Shown here one piece after another: positions 35,101-50,100 of a DNA stretch of 64,000 nucleotides. Each line of letters opens with the position of its first letter. Position 1 is the first letter of the stretch. Below the pieces are notes generated by a model. The model did no database searches. It worked only from the letters and a program-made list of their open reading frames with translations, and was not told where the DNA came from. The position numbers and the translations under genes are program-made. The stretch comes from Phoenix dactylifera (Eukaryota; Streptophyta; Magnoliopsida; Arecales; Arecaceae). The DNA is taken from positions 26,421,146 through 26,485,145 of the forward strand of contig NC_052399.1 of NCBI RefSeq assembly GCF_009389715.1. The letters run 5' to 3'.

Positions 35101-38100
35101 TTTCCTGTCTTTTTTTTCTTGTTGCCATAATGGTTGTGAATTTAGGATGTCAGGTCTAACAGCATATAGAAGTGCTCCTCAGCCTTCTGCTAAGGTCTCT
35201 TGGTGGTGTTACTGGGTATCTGGGATTTATTGCACTGTCATCATGGTTAGTGGGGTTTAGGGATATCACAAAAGTGTTGCACGCCATTGTGTAGCCAAAA
35301 CTGCCTACAGACTTCATCTGGCAAAAAAAATAATTCTGACAAGTTTTAAATGCACAAACACTAATAGATTATAATCTTTTGCATCCCCTGTGTTCTAGAA
35401 GTCTTTTTTAAATATTTTTAAAATCCTCTATGCTGTCCACAGTATGAAGAGTATGGCGAGGATTTCTTGGATATGTTGGATGGCATGTTCTCATTTGTTC
35501 TTCTTGATACCCGCAATAAAAGTTTCATTGCTGCACGTGATCCTATTGGAATTACTCCCCTGTACATGGGCTGGGGTCTTGATGGTATGTGGTAATAACC
35601 TGCTGGAATGCTTCTATAAAATGTATTGTGAACTTGATGAATTTTAGTACGTTTCATTTTTTATTGAAAATACTTCATTCTTATCTTCTGATGATTTTAT
35701 GACAACTACTGTCACTATTTTGCATATCTAATCTTAATCTAGAATGGAGCATAATTAAGATAGAATACCAGATTCAAGCAATATGTTGTTATTTGTGATT
35801 GGAGAGATGCACAACTGTGAAAAATTCATTTCCCTACTATTTTTGGTTTGCTAAGAATCTCTTTTCGAAAATTTAAAGCAATCAAATGAAGGCTAGGATT
35901 GTCAACAAAGTTGATTATCATGAACCAAATAGAACCTGAAATGAGATCTGATGCAAGTAATTGAATCTGAAACATTTTCAGATCAGAACATTTTCATGGA
36001 CCGCATCCATATCCCTTTTGGTTCAGATTATGTGGAATTTTGATATGACAACCCGTTTTTTTTATGGGAAGAGAAAGAATGTTTCTTATCACGTATATTT
36101 TAATAGACAAGACCAAGGTCTGCTGAATCGGGTTGAACCGCCCGGTTCAGACAGTACAGAGCCGACCTGATGCAAAACCGGGTCGATTCACCATTTGAAT
36201 TTGGTTTCGGCCTACGGGCCGGAACCACAAAGAGACCAGCCAGAACCGGTCCTTTTCGGATTAGGATCTGCTGGAACCGGTCCTTTTCGGACTAGGATCG
36301 GCTGGAACCGGTCCTTTTTGAATCGGAACCCGTCGAAACCTGTCGGAACTGGCTGGTTCGATGCTGCCGGTTCGCACCGAGTCAACCCAATTTTGAATCG
36401 GGTTGACTGTGGGCATTGTGGTATTATGGCATGATTGCTGCTACTGTGGCAATAATGCCACAGTCTACCTGATGGCCTTCCCCAATGGAGTTTGACATAG
36501 GCTCCGCCGCTTATCCGGATCTTCTCGCAGACGGTTTTCTCGAGTGACTGTGAGCGCAATTGGTCCACCTTCGCCCTCATCCACACCAAGTAGAAGAATC
36601 GTTTGACATAGAAGCGCCTCAACGACCTTGTATATGTTCACTATAATCTGAGGTTGAAGCTAAAGTGCATTCAGAAGAAAGTAGAGCTCGAGTATAGATA
36701 TGATCTATAGTGCTTTTGTTGATGATGAGGATGATCCTATGATCAGATAGGTTGTGGGCCAGCACCAGGAGCCGGAGTTTGACGAGCTAGGATTGCCTCC
36801 ACGACTGGCCAGCTTCGTAGCCAGCGAGGCTAGAGTCGATGCAGGGTAATGGGCTAAGCGCAACATTCCATGCATTCCTACAGGTGATCAACCACAGCCA
36901 CAAGAAAGCTAGTCACCATATGACTCTTTGTCCAGACATTCTCTCAGAGATATGATTGAGAGATGCTTAGACATGGCCGCTACGCTACCCAGTTGCGTCG
37001 GTTAAGAGGGCGACATAGCCAGATAGAGAGAAGCACGAAGGATAAAAAGGCAGCTGCTTAGCACACAAAAAAAGCACCTGCAAACCCTAATAAAGAGTGT
37101 CGAGGAGTCCTGAAGCAGCATCGATGATAGTTTTAGTGGTCATGGATCTGCTGGCCATGGCGAAAGTGGAGGACAGGAGACCACTGTTTATAAGACATAG
37201 CCGTAGGATGGTCTTCGATACAATAGTGAGTCCTAGTTTACGCATGCTATATAGGATAGGGACCACGGTGCACAATCTGGTAGAGCCTGCGAGGATACGA
37301 TTGCATGTAGAAGATGGACTCCTCGAGGTCATTCAGGATGATACGATGTAGTTGCAGATGACCTCGCACGTGGAGTAGGATCCATAAATGTATTAGGTTC
37401 TAAGTCGTATGTTGGATCCTATTATTCGTAGCCACAGGTAGCCTGTGACCCATATAGATATGGATATGGATCTGGTGTGTCTGAGGTATCTTTCGGTGAT
37501 TACTACCTTATGCAGTTTGGAGCATCTCATAGGTCGGATTTGGCTGCCTACATATTCAGACGGATCTCTTCACAGTCGTATTATCAGCTAGAAGACACCT
37601 CTCAAAGCTAGAGCTTCAATGCGAGATCCTAAAATGCTTATAACTCGACGTGCGTTTCTTATGGGATGAACGTATAAGACTACAATGCCCACTTGATTAG
37701 AGGGGTGGGTTGATGTGCCTCCTGACCATGCTTATGATTCGAATATCTACAAGAGCCATCGCCATTCAACCCAATTTTAGATATTGGTACGCATATTGTA
37801 CTTTAAATGTATATAAGTGATTGTATTATTTTATATTTTTTACGTCACTACTTGAATTGAGGATATTTTATATTGTTCCTTGTAGAATGCAATATCTCAC
37901 TAATCATTTTATGGTTTGTATAATTTTAAAATAATAAAATACATCATTAGGTTAAAATGGGATCATAGAAACATCAAAAAAATAAAAAATAATTAAAAAA
38001 AATCAAATTACACTTAAAATTATTGAAAAATTTTAAAAAAAGTGATTACCAATTAAATATTCTTGAAAAGTAAAAAAAATGGGCATGCCGGTTTCGTATC

Positions 38101-41100
38101 GGCACGCTCTAGCGGTACCGGACTAGAACCGGACCGTACTGACTGCCGACCGGTATAGGTCCCAACACCGGTTCGACGGTCCTTGGACGAGGCCAATCAC
38201 AGTTGTAGATGGGTTAGATGCACATGTATGCGAGATTGGACCCTTGTGATGAAGTTGCATGGTCTGGTGGGACAATTTGCTCCTTGTTCTTCTGTTTCCC
38301 TAATGAAGATCCCAAGGGAGGCAAAGACAGAAACAATCCGGTTTTAGATGAACAGGATGCAATCTTGATTGCTGATGTTACGGGGACCCTCTGCTTAGGG
38401 CGGAGTGGCTCAAGAGGGGACGGGGGGTTGTGGAGTCATCCCGCAAGAGTCCGCACATTAACAGTAGTAGAAGGCCACATTTATATTGAAAAAATATTGT
38501 TTTATTGCAAAAATAACAAAAAATTAATATTATATGGCTTTGATTTTTCTGTATATTATCCAAACAACTTTGTGCTCATATTGGATACTGCAATGAATCA
38601 AAATCACCCACTGGAGTCATCAGTGAATCCTGATTGTTGTATTCTACATCCTGGACAGTTTTGAAATCAACATTTGAGTCATTGTATCTGAAGCAAAGCT
38701 TTAGACCTCCATCATGAATGCCTTCATGTTAGTCGCATATAGTCTTGGACTAATGGCCATAATACAAGTTGTACGAACCATAATCATAGGACATTTTTGG
38801 TCATATGCTACTGCTTTTGATTTTCTCTTTTTCACCTGTTGACTCTCCTGAGCTTGACCCTTTGAACCAGCCAAGTTGACTTGACTGTGAAATGAACGTC
38901 TAGCAAACCCTTAAATTCGTAAGACCTCATAACCTTCTTAACTAAAATTCTAGCATCATACTTCTGCATTATACTGACCTTGCATTCCTACTTTAGTCTT
39001 TGTTGCAAAAAAAGAAAACTATTCAACTTGATCACATCGCTGTTGCTAGATAAAAGTATTTGAAGCATTATTGCTCCAGATCCACTGTGGTTTACTGATT
39101 TAAAGAATATTCTTGATTATGCAGTTATCTTTTCATAAATTCAAATGTTTCTATCTGTTGTAGAACTATGGTTGTAATTGTACCACGAAGAATATTACCT
39201 CATCTGCAGTTTAATTTAGTTGCAAATTATTCATATTCCTTGTATTAGATCAAGCAAATATTTGCTCTATCACTAACACTTTATATACGCTGCTTTTTCT
39301 TTTTTTCTCTCCCTCCCCCACCAAAAAAAGCATGTGTATAAACTTCTTGAGCACTTCTAATGAGTGAACAGTGTTGGTTCTTTGACAGGATCTGTTTGGT
39401 TTGCTTCAGAAATGAAAGCTCTTAGTGATGATTGTGAACGATTTGTGTCCTTTCTTCCTGGGCATATATATTCCAGCGAAAAAGGTATCATTTTACAAGT
39501 GGTTTAGATTAAACAATACCATGGTTTTTTGTTGTATAATTAAAATTAATCAAATTTTCTCTTGGAAATTTGATGCTTATTCAATTTAGTTTTCTTCTCT
39601 ATTATCATTTATGGTTACTAATTTAAAATTAAATCTGTTCTCTTTCACGTTTCTTATTAATCTATTATTGTCTGCAGGTGGGCTAAGAAGATGGTACAAC
39701 CCACCATGGTATTCAGAATGCATACCATCGACTCCTTATGATCCTTTAGTTTTACGGCAGGCTTTTGAGAAGGCAAGTGCTGAAAATTTATTATTCATGC
39801 TACTGAATTTGAATGAAGCAAACCTGTGGTTACCAGATACCTTCTCTTTACCTAATTTCTCTCTATTTATTTTTTTATTTCTTCAAGTGTGAAGGCACTG
39901 TTTACAATGCTTGCAGAATTTCTTAAAATTCTTAGGTTTTTAAGTTACAATAATATTGCAATGGCTTTTCATCTAAATGAACTTCCATTTATGCTTTGAT
40001 AATGCTGCATGTGGCCTGTCTTAGGCCAATTTACTTAAAAAGTAGTTGATAGAACAAACTCTATAGTTGACAAACTTTTCCAGGATATGCTTTGTGGTTA
40101 TGCCATATTCCCAACTTCTGAACTCTATCAATAGATTGCATGCTCAAACAGTCAATCTGATGTTTTTTTTGCCTTAAACGACTTTTTCTTATATCTTCTA
40201 CCAAGGGTGACATGTTTTGAAATATCAAACCAGCACTTTCTTCTTCTTTCATTTGTCCTTGTGGTATGTATTTTTTCCTCCTCATCTTCATCATAGGAGT
40301 TGATAATCTATCCTATATTTGCAGTAGCTTGGTTCTTGTTAAAGAGGAAAGGCATTCTTATTTCTTCTTAAAGAACAAAGCAGACCAACATTGTGAGAGC
40401 TCTTTTTTGAATCTCTTAGCATTTTAAATCTGTGGATAATTTTATATAGTGTGATCATATTGCTTTCAAAAGAAATAATTGATATATCATGGACGGAGCA
40501 TGTAATAACTTAACAGTACTATATCTAGTTTTATGGACCTTAAGTATAACAATACGACCATTGTTTCCAGAAGGATATCTGTTGCATGCATGTGCGAGTC
40601 ATCATCTTTGCTTAGTATTATAACTACATTCTCGATGGTGCATGCTGCCTGCACATAACATGGTGATGATTATCTTTCCATCAAAACCACTTTTCTGATA
40701 CACCATGATCACCATAATCTTGTTTCATCAAATTGAAGTTTGATTAATTATGTAGAGGTGTTGTTAGTGAGCTGGTTGTCATTCAGTCTTTGCTTTTCTA
40801 TATCGCTGCATTGTTTGTCCTTATGGTCAGATATTTTTGTAATCATGCAGGCTGTTATCAAGAGGCTGATGACAGATGTGCCATTTGGTGTGCTCTTGTC
40901 TGGTGGACTTGACTCCTCGCTAGTTGCTGCCGTTGCTTCTCGGCACTTGGGACAAACAAAAGTTGCCAGACAATGGGGATCTCAGTTGCATACATTCAGC
41001 GTCGGTTTGAAGGTCAGATTTTTTTTGTGTGGCTGATGTCATGAAATTATATACAAAAATTAGAAGTTCTAAATTATTTTATATCATTGTAGATTTTTTT

Positions 41101-44100
41101 ACTATAATAGTTGTCTTCTAATTATCTTGTAAAATATTCTTGCTTAGATATATTTACTAGCTTCGCACTTGGATAGACTGCTATACTGACCTGATAAAGA
41201 TTTAAAATAATCTTGAATTTTCATTGTCTTTCTTTACTATATTTTTTGCTATTATGGTTGCATGTGAATGTATATCATGAAGATTCTCATAATAGAAATT
41301 TAAAAAAATGTAAACTATTTAAGTTTATGATATTCTTTTAACAGTTTGCATGATTATTTCCTTGTGATTATAAATTGTTGCAACTTACGTTGCCAGTTAT
41401 ATTTGACTTGTTTGGGAAATGCTTTGTCTGCAAGTGGCAGTTAAATTGTTGATCAAACAGTTTTGCAATGTCCTCATTTTTGGTTTTTATAATTGGCAAA
41501 TGCTGTAAAATAATCAGTTATAGAAAATTGAATACTGCACTGTATAAGCAAAATATTTCTATTGAATTAAAAGCTCTAGGTATAAAAAAGAAGCTTAGTG
41601 AATTGTGTTAAACTGAATTTGACAATTCATTTTGATGAAAGCATTGAATGCATAAGCCTGCATGCATTTGAAAGTGATTATAATCTGATCTACTTTGGCC
41701 CTGGTAGCTAATTCTCTCAGATCAATTTCCTAGTTTTTCTTCCTTCCTGAAATTGTTGCTCCTCCAAACTTTCAGGACTGCACCTTCGTTTTAATGCATC
41801 AACTTTAAGGAGCTATTTCATATGTCCATATTAGTGAAGAACCCTAGTGGCAGACAACATGAATTGATAGGTTGGAGGAGAATCATGAGTAATTGCATTC
41901 CAGCTTAAATTGATTTGTTCCATAATACTGTTATTGACTGTAGTAAGTCCAAATAAGTAAAAATTCCTGTGTCTGTTATTTTATCACTTTGTTACTATTT
42001 GCTGTTAATAACCATATGGTGGTTGATGGCTACTGATGGATAATAACAGAAGAAAAGATTGCGGTATTAAGAATATAACGCATGTAATAAATATCATTCT
42101 AAATTATTACTTAAAAGGTAACATATAAGGCAATATTAAGTAGTCTTAGTGGGTATTGTAACTGTTAAATAGTCTTTCTATAGCTCATAATCAAATTTCA
42201 AGGCTGTGTATAGACTGCTAAAGCTGATGTGATAAACAAGTGTCTTCTACAATAGCTAAAGAAATCTAAATCACAGTAGATAGGGCAAAAGCCAAATATA
42301 CCAATACAAGATGATATTATGAGAAATTAAATTTTATGTATCTGAACTCTGAAATTGAATATAAATATGTTAAAAGGAAGATGAGTGAAAGATAAACTAT
42401 ATATGTATATTGAAGGAAGTGAGGATTAACATCAGGCAGCAAGCAGTTGAGATCTCTAGGGAACACGATTGTATGGTTGTAAGAGTCTAGGAAGAACGGG
42501 CTAGGTGGATTATTATAAGTAGCCATATCAAAGGCTATGAAGGCTAAAGAAAAGTCACATGAGATGGGCTTATAGGACAACATGAGTTCTAACTTGATAT
42601 ATAGAGATTTTATCAAATCTTAAGGGTACGGCTGATTTTTAGAAGTTATAAAAGGAAGTTTATGAAAATTTCACAGGTCCATGGTCCTTGCTGCCCCCTT
42701 GGATCCACTACTCTTTGAACCCTTTCTACCCATGGTTCATATTAGGCCATTTGTCCTACTTTTAAAAAGAACCATGGATCCTATGACTGGTTAGAAGTTC
42801 CAAAAGTGTATGACTTTTTGATGGTTTGATGCTCTGGATGAAGATCACATTCAATATTGTGGATCATTACTTCAAATTTCGAATGGTTGGGACATAAATA
42901 TGTTAGTTATGCTCTGACATATAAACTCTTGTATAGTTCAAATGCTATGATAGGATCTCCGTCAATGAATTTTACAAAATTATTATACGAATTCCAATAA
43001 TGCTGTGTACTGCTTCAGAACAGCTATGCCAAATCAGACAGGCACTAATGATGCCCCTCGATATTCGGTTTTCAGCTAGCTGGGTTCAACCAAGGGTACC
43101 ACTTGGTATTTAGTAGAGCCAACAGGCACTCTCCAATTTGCATTGCTATGGTTCTGATACCAACTGGAACTGACTAGTAGTGAGTGAAAAGGGTAGAAGA
43201 CCTTTTCTTTTGTTCATAGTACCAGTCCATTCTAGAACTGCACTGGACTGACACTTAACCTATAAGGGGTTGGGTACCAATATTATAAATCTTGATATAC
43301 ACCGTCAGATTTGAATGTCCCTAACCACTGTAAATCAGCTTACTGCTTACATCCATATCAATTGATGTTATTGTTGCTTGAAGGCCCTTAAGGGGCAGTA
43401 TCCTTTTCCCGGTGCTCTTTGGTAATTAGAGCATACTCAGCTCTTGTAAGCATAAAAGACACTCCATGCAAAGACTATGACCATCTAACCTCATCGCTGG
43501 TAAGATCTTGTTCACCATGACATATATAACGTAGTTAGCTAACTACATAGCTCAGCTTCTCTTCTTCTCTGGATTCTCATATTTGAGTTAAAAAATCCTG
43601 ATGTCTGCTTCCATGGTCCTAACTCCAAGTTTCATTAGGATTTTTCCAGTTCTATATAATGAGACTTAAACCATGGCCCTTAAAAGATTTCATAAAATCT
43701 CATTTATAATTTCATAAGGTTAGCTGTATCTCTCTTAAATTAAATGTGCAGTCTTCCTTACTGTGGTTGTTTAATGGTTGACTATGAAAAGCCCTCCTAT
43801 TTTCCTCTCTCTCTTCGTCCATGTGAACCTCATGCCAACAAATCACAGTTCATTTTAATCTAGCAAACCAGCCACATATACCTTATACGAATAGTTATGA
43901 TTATGATTTTGTTCAAACACTATAAGATTTCATGAAATTCATATATATCGCGTAGAACCCTGGCCACCCTCTAAGCTCATTATTTGTAACCTTTCTCTAT
44001 CTGTCTGTGGCCTCTATTACAACTTAATGCTCACTTGAAATGTAAATATAGATTTTCTCAAGGAGCATGGAACTTCATACCACCACTATCGTTTAGGAAT

Positions 44101-47100
44101 TTGTATTGGCTTGTTGCTAGTTGTTGGATCAGATCTCCAATCACCATGTGATCTTCCTTTTCTCTATTCCTTGCTTCATATTTATCACTTTTCCTGGATG
44201 TTAGTTTGAGACCTCTTTTGTCTTTGTTATTCCTCCATGTCACTTGATCTCTAGCCATGACTATGGGCTTTTCCTTGGCTCTCATTGATGAAACATTGTT
44301 TGAAATGTTGATTATCAGGAGATAGATTAAGAAGCCATTTCAAAGGATCTTACTCAGCACAATGTTTGGAGCAATTGAGGCAAGTCATGAGCCTAGGATA
44401 GTCGTGAGAAAGAAGAGACTGGGAATATATTTGAGAGGTAGAGAATAAGATCCTATGTGATGGCCAAACATGGGGTAGTAAAGCTTCCAAGCCCTTTTCT
44501 TTCAGCTGCCTTCTTTTGAAATTTTTTAGATCTGATTTCAAATATATACAATTTAATTATTTGTTATCTCCTCTTGTATAAGTTTATTTGGGCTCTTTTC
44601 CTCTTTATGGTGAGTTAGATTTCATTATTAAGCAAGCCATTGCGTGATACCTTATGCATGGGTTATGAACTACAGTAGGACAGTTTAACAGTCATTTTCA
44701 TTGTCTTAAAAGTTGGTATTAACTTATTACTTCTGAAGAAATAACTAAAAGTAATATATAAATTTTAAAAAAATATTTACATGCATAATATTCATAATAT
44801 TGAATCTTTTTTATGAGCCATTAAAATAAGGTTCACAATACTAGTTTCTGCACCCCATATAAGTACCATGTTGGTACAATGTCGATATGGGTCAGTTTAG
44901 CATGTCGACACTTGGTATGCCTCCTTGTGCCAAGTATTGGTTCGGTACCGGCACAATATGGTAAGGCTCGGTACAAGACCATATGCCCTAGTATGGCAAA
45001 TCTTGCATTAGAAGCCATCAATTGCCATGTAGTTATTAGCAGTTGTGATAGCATGTGATAAAACAATAAAGGCAAGAGAACTTTTTAGTTCTTTGGGCTC
45101 ATGGTCAATTATAGTGTTATAACGGGCCACAATAGTTCTAGCTATGCCTGTTATTTAATTATAGCTATGTTAATGAAACCATGAACGCTAGAAGCTTTGG
45201 AACATAGATACTGGTGACCATATAGGTAATTTTTGAAGTTTGCTTATGATTAAAATAATCTACAGAGGCTTGATAAAATCTAGTGGATTGGAAGTTACAG
45301 TTTATGCCCAACAACCATTTTAACCACTTCCACTCTTCCCCAAATGGTAAAAATTTGGATCTGCCTAGAATCAAAACAACCTTGAATGCTACCCAGTTCC
45401 CTTAGACTGTATTGATGTGATACTAGCAGAACATGATGTCCGGTAGGGAACACATAATTTCTGATTTCAGTTAGATATATAGGAATTTCATCTGTTCCTA
45501 ACTGAATATGAGTTGGGTAGACATCGATTAAGTTTGTGAAAAGATATGATGTGACCAGGACAGTATTTATCTGAAATTCAACATTTTAAAAACTTTTAAT
45601 TACAAAAATAAGTTCTTTCCTCGTTCTTTATGGAAACTTAATTAGAATTAGATCAGGGTGGTGCTTTTCTTATGTCTTGACAATGCTTGCATCTAGATTT
45701 CTATTTTCTATTAGCAGAAGTCAAATTTCTTTGATTGTATATATATGAGTATTCAAGTCCACATGGATCAGTTTGTAAACCATATTTAGAAATTTTAAAA
45801 AAATGTTTAATGAAAGCAAGACAAAAGGTACATATAACTCTTTAAAAATATAACTACCTTCCTTTTTTTGTTAAAGAAGATATAATTAAATGGGTGTGAT
45901 AAGATCATACATATATATATCTTTAGATTGGTTTTTGGCTTCATCTGCATTTGCACGTCCAATTCACTAGATGTGCATGGTTGGACATTTAAAGAACCAT
46001 CATCATACCCATAGGGAAGGTGGTTGATGGATTCATCATCTTTGTAAAGGTAAGGACTATGTTTGCTCATTTTTTGGAGTGAAAAGTAGAATGTTTACTT
46101 CTCTTTGCATTACCATTTGATGTGTTATATTTCCACTCATTTTCGAGGTTGTGGAGTCAACTTTAATTGTGGCCTTTTCTACAGAAAAAAGTAGGCTTAA
46201 GCTTAAAAGATAACAAGGTATCAACTCAAAGGGACCTGGCCAATATGAATGGCCAAACAAGCCACTGAGCATCAAAAATACAAGTATGGTCTTTCATTTG
46301 ATTAAACTAATGAGGGAGAAAATTAGTTTTTTATCCTTTGGTGTTTTTGTAGGTTAGATTCTTGCATCCATTAGAAAAGGGAAACATTGCTTTGTTAGCT
46401 AATTTTAATTTTTTTGAAAATAATTGTTTGTTTATGTTGTAGTTGGAGAACTCTGCGAAAATGAATTTTTCTTCTCTTTAAGATGATTTATTAGTAAAGG
46501 TTCATCAGCAGGCTTAACTTGCACCCCAGATTCAACTACGAGAACTAATTTTGGATGACTTTGATCAAAATCTAACTTTAAATTAGATCTTGGACCACTG
46601 GAAAATCTGATTGTAGTATCAAAATGATTAGAGATGCTAAGTAGGTTGAGAGATATTGTTTCTTACCTTCCTCATTTTCTTTCACTCATCTTCTCTTAAA
46701 CATGGTTCATCATTTTGTCCATCACTTTGTGCCTGGTATTGAAGGTCATATGTGAGGTTGAGTCTCCTAAGGAATAATTAATATAAGAATGGAGGATTGA
46801 TACGCATATTTGGGTTCAAAAGCTAATGTCTTAAGCTTTTGGTCAAGTTGGGATTCAACATGTATATTAAGGTCTCTTATATTGAACTCCTTGTATTGCT
46901 AACAAGTGATGCAAGAACCAAAGGCATAAGGTCCTCTGCAGCTCTCCAAGTAGGAAGGTGCAGCCGTTGGTGGCTCCTGTGAAGAATAGTGACATATTGG
47001 ATATTAGATTGGAGTCACGAGTCAGAGTGAACCCTTGATGGAGCAAGGAGCTGGTTAAGGTGCAGGTTCTCAATTGAGTGGTAATATTGTAACTTATAAA

Positions 47101-50100
47101 GAGCATTGTATAAAAGGCATGGTTTCTGACAGAGTGGACTCTTGTAAAATTGTGGTGCATGAATCTGTGAGAGTGATCGTGCTCTTGGGCTGAAGTGATA
47201 ACACGTGGTGCTCTCAAAATAGTAATAGGACATGAGATTTGTTTGGAGAATAGTAGATTAGACTCAATTGGGAGTTGAAGTTGATGATAAGCTCATAGCT
47301 GAAAGGAGAGATTGCTGAAGGTCACATGGGAGTTTTAGTCTCCCATGGAATAAGGAAAATGAGTGATTCACGTACATGCTAAATCTAATGGCTTAAGCTT
47401 ATGGGTCAAGCTGGGTTCCTACATGTATATCAAGGCCTCCTGCATTGGACTCTTGGTCTCCCTAATAAACTTGAACTTATCTTTTCTTCAAATGCCGGTT
47501 GGATGTAGATTGAATGATACTTGGAATTTGAAGATATTGTCAACATGCACATCACACATGATCCTAGCAAAAGCTGAAAGCTACTGGTTGAGCATTGTAA
47601 TTGGTGTCTTCATGTTTGGGCATCCTAACAAAGACAAACTTGACATAGGGATATATAGTGGGTTTTTATATTCATTCTAATTCCTTACATAGTTGTCTGA
47701 CTCATGAAAACAAGGATACATAAATTTCCTATGATGCATTTATTCTGACTGGTCATTATGTTTGGAATCAAGTTGGGCTGCAGTTAGTTAAAGTGATCGA
47801 TAAGTAGAAATTTTTGAAATTTTACATGGATATATTAGCTTATTCCATTATTTTACCGATGTAGATGGTAAGAAGAAGTGATATGCATTGCTGCACATGT
47901 TTTTGACTTCACATTGGGAACCAATTATATTCTTTTTCATTAACCTTTTCTTGATGATAAGTTCATTATTATGGTTCTTGTCAGGGTTCTCCTGATCTGA
48001 AATTTGCTAGAGAAGTTGCAGATTTTCTTGGTACTTTTCATCATGAGTTTCACTTCACAGTGCAGGTAGGATGTTTTCCTTTTTCATTTTGTTCTATAAA
48101 TACAAGAATAGACAGAAGTTATGACATAATACCGAAGGCAGTCACAATTATTTTTTTCCCCAATAACAGGAGGGTATTGATGCACTTGAAGAAGTCATTT
48201 ATCATATAGAGACATATGATGTGACCACAGTTAGGGCAAGCACCCCAATGTTTCTTATGTCTCGTAAGATTAGGTCCTTGGGTGTCAAGATGGTTCTTTC
48301 TGGTGAAGGTTCTGATGAAATATTTGGGGGTTACCTCTATTTTCATAAAGCACCTAGCAAGGAGGAGTTTCATTTGGAAACTTGTCGAAAGGTAACTACA
48401 AAATGCACTTGTTTCTTTTTCCATGAAACTTATTAGTCTCTTTAATTGTCTTTTCTGAAGATTTTGGTTTCTCCTAGTTTATCATTCATAAATAGAAGAT
48501 GCATCTAAGACAAGATATCATTTAAATAATTATGGTTTTTTAACTGTTTTATAGTAATAAATGTCTTCCACTTCTGAGAGTTGTATGCTATTAATTTATG
48601 AGTTCTATTTAGTTCTTGTGTAACAAAATGTAAGGTGCTTGTGTAACAAAAATGTAAGGTGGATTTTATGAATTCCTGAAGGACTAATTGCATATTGCAC
48701 GATACCTGTAAGGTTTCATGTTAATTGCAGTCTGTCCATTTTGTTTTGTTTCTGGTAAGCAATCCTCTGTTAATTAAAGCCCATTTGATGATATGCTATC
48801 TCTGTTGGTGAAGTTTTATAAAAGCTCAGGCTTTCTTTGATATACATTGCATTCCATGATACCACAGACAGGTGGTTGAGAAGCCACTTCTGTGCATGGA
48901 GGTCTTCATGTGGGGACCTGATCACCGTCATCATTTCGTATCTTGACAATTGTTTATATCTTTAGTACCACCGCTCTTTTCTTATTTTAGTCTAACTCTA
49001 ATCATCCATAAGATAAACCCTTGGCATAAGCTCATTTGACACTATTTCTTTTGTTAGAAAATTCAGGATTATGCAATGGGTAGGAACAGGTTTCGATTTT
49101 ATTGTTCATGCTGGCTAAAATGTCTTTCATATATTTTAGATTAAAGCTCTGCATTTGTATGATTGCTTGAGGGCCAACAAAGCAACTTGTGCGTGGGGTT
49201 TGGAGGCTCGTGTTCCCTTTCTGGACAAAAATTTTATCAATGTAGCAATGGACATTGATCCTGAATGGAAAATGGTACGTGCTGGCTTTTCTGAGCATTA
49301 CCACATGCCATCATTATCATGTGACATCTCTTAGTACAACATATTGCATGAAAGTTAGTTTTCTTGGATAAGTGCAAGTACTTCTAGAATATACAGAAAT
49401 GCCTTTCATTTTCTTAGTCGTATTATAGATTATAAACATGTCTTATTATATCAAACTTTTGTTCCGTTCTTTTCTTTATAATCAATATGTGCATATTAGA
49501 TCCATATGGAAAACAATGATGAAACCAAGTGCTTAGATCATATGCATAGTTCTTATCATGACAATCCAATTCTATGACCAACTAATTGGAACATTAAAGG
49601 AGAAAATTAAAGAATTGGTGACGTGCCATGGTCCAGATTTAACAATAGAAAGTGATTAATTGCAATCTGCTTAAACCTTCTTTGAAATGGTAGTATTCAA
49701 AGTCATTGGTCAGCCTACATTCCCATGAATAGTGAAAGGAATTTGTTTCTTGTCTTCTTTAAAACTCCAATAAACACTCAAACTTGAGTCACAAGCTAGC
49801 TCACTTCTAGTAGATTTGTAGGACCCAATTTTGATGTCAGTCATGGTCGGTATAACCATCCCGAGCCGTCCAGTTCGGGGCATCTCGAACTGTACCGGTG
49901 GCGGACCGGGATGATTCCGGCAACGAAAACGAGAACTAGCAACAAAGGGGAAAAAGGGGGAAAAAGTGGAAACGAGAGAGAGAGAGAGCGGGAGAGGGAG
50001 GGAGAGGGAGAGGAAGGAAGAGAAAGGAAGGTGGAAGTTGGCCGGCGGAGGCCGGGGCTCCGCCTCCTCCGCGCTATGGCTCCTCGGCCTCCGCGGGCTC

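Larger units (their letters stand above)
36114..38185 (+). mobile_element. 2-kb hAT element with decayed transposase, in ASN intron 4
   Basis: The left end CAAGGTCTGCTGAATCGG and the inverted right end CAAGGACCGTCGAACCGG match at 13 of 18 positions. The flanks GACAAGAC (36106-36113) and GACGAGGC (38186-38193) match at 6 of 8. The ends are rich in CCGGTTC, as in the small elements at 52762-53072. Inside, the C-terminal part of a hAT transposase can be read. Only that part remains, so this is an internally deleted, non-autonomous derivative. It accounts for over half of the 3.8-kb intron. Confidence 0.75.
41013..47984 (+). other. ASN intron 7 (7 kb), mostly unclassified
   Basis: The longest intron of the gene, with GT and AG ends. 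Recognisable contents are a CGGTACC-type repeat at 44841-45005 and two tandem LTR-and-primer-site-like blocks at 46741-47460. The rest is AT-rich with no coding exon that fits the enzyme. Confidence 0.6.

Noticed and set aside
45807-46275. Minus-strand frames with ordinary-looking composition in ASN intron 7
   Set aside because: No domain recognised and no splice context; not called.
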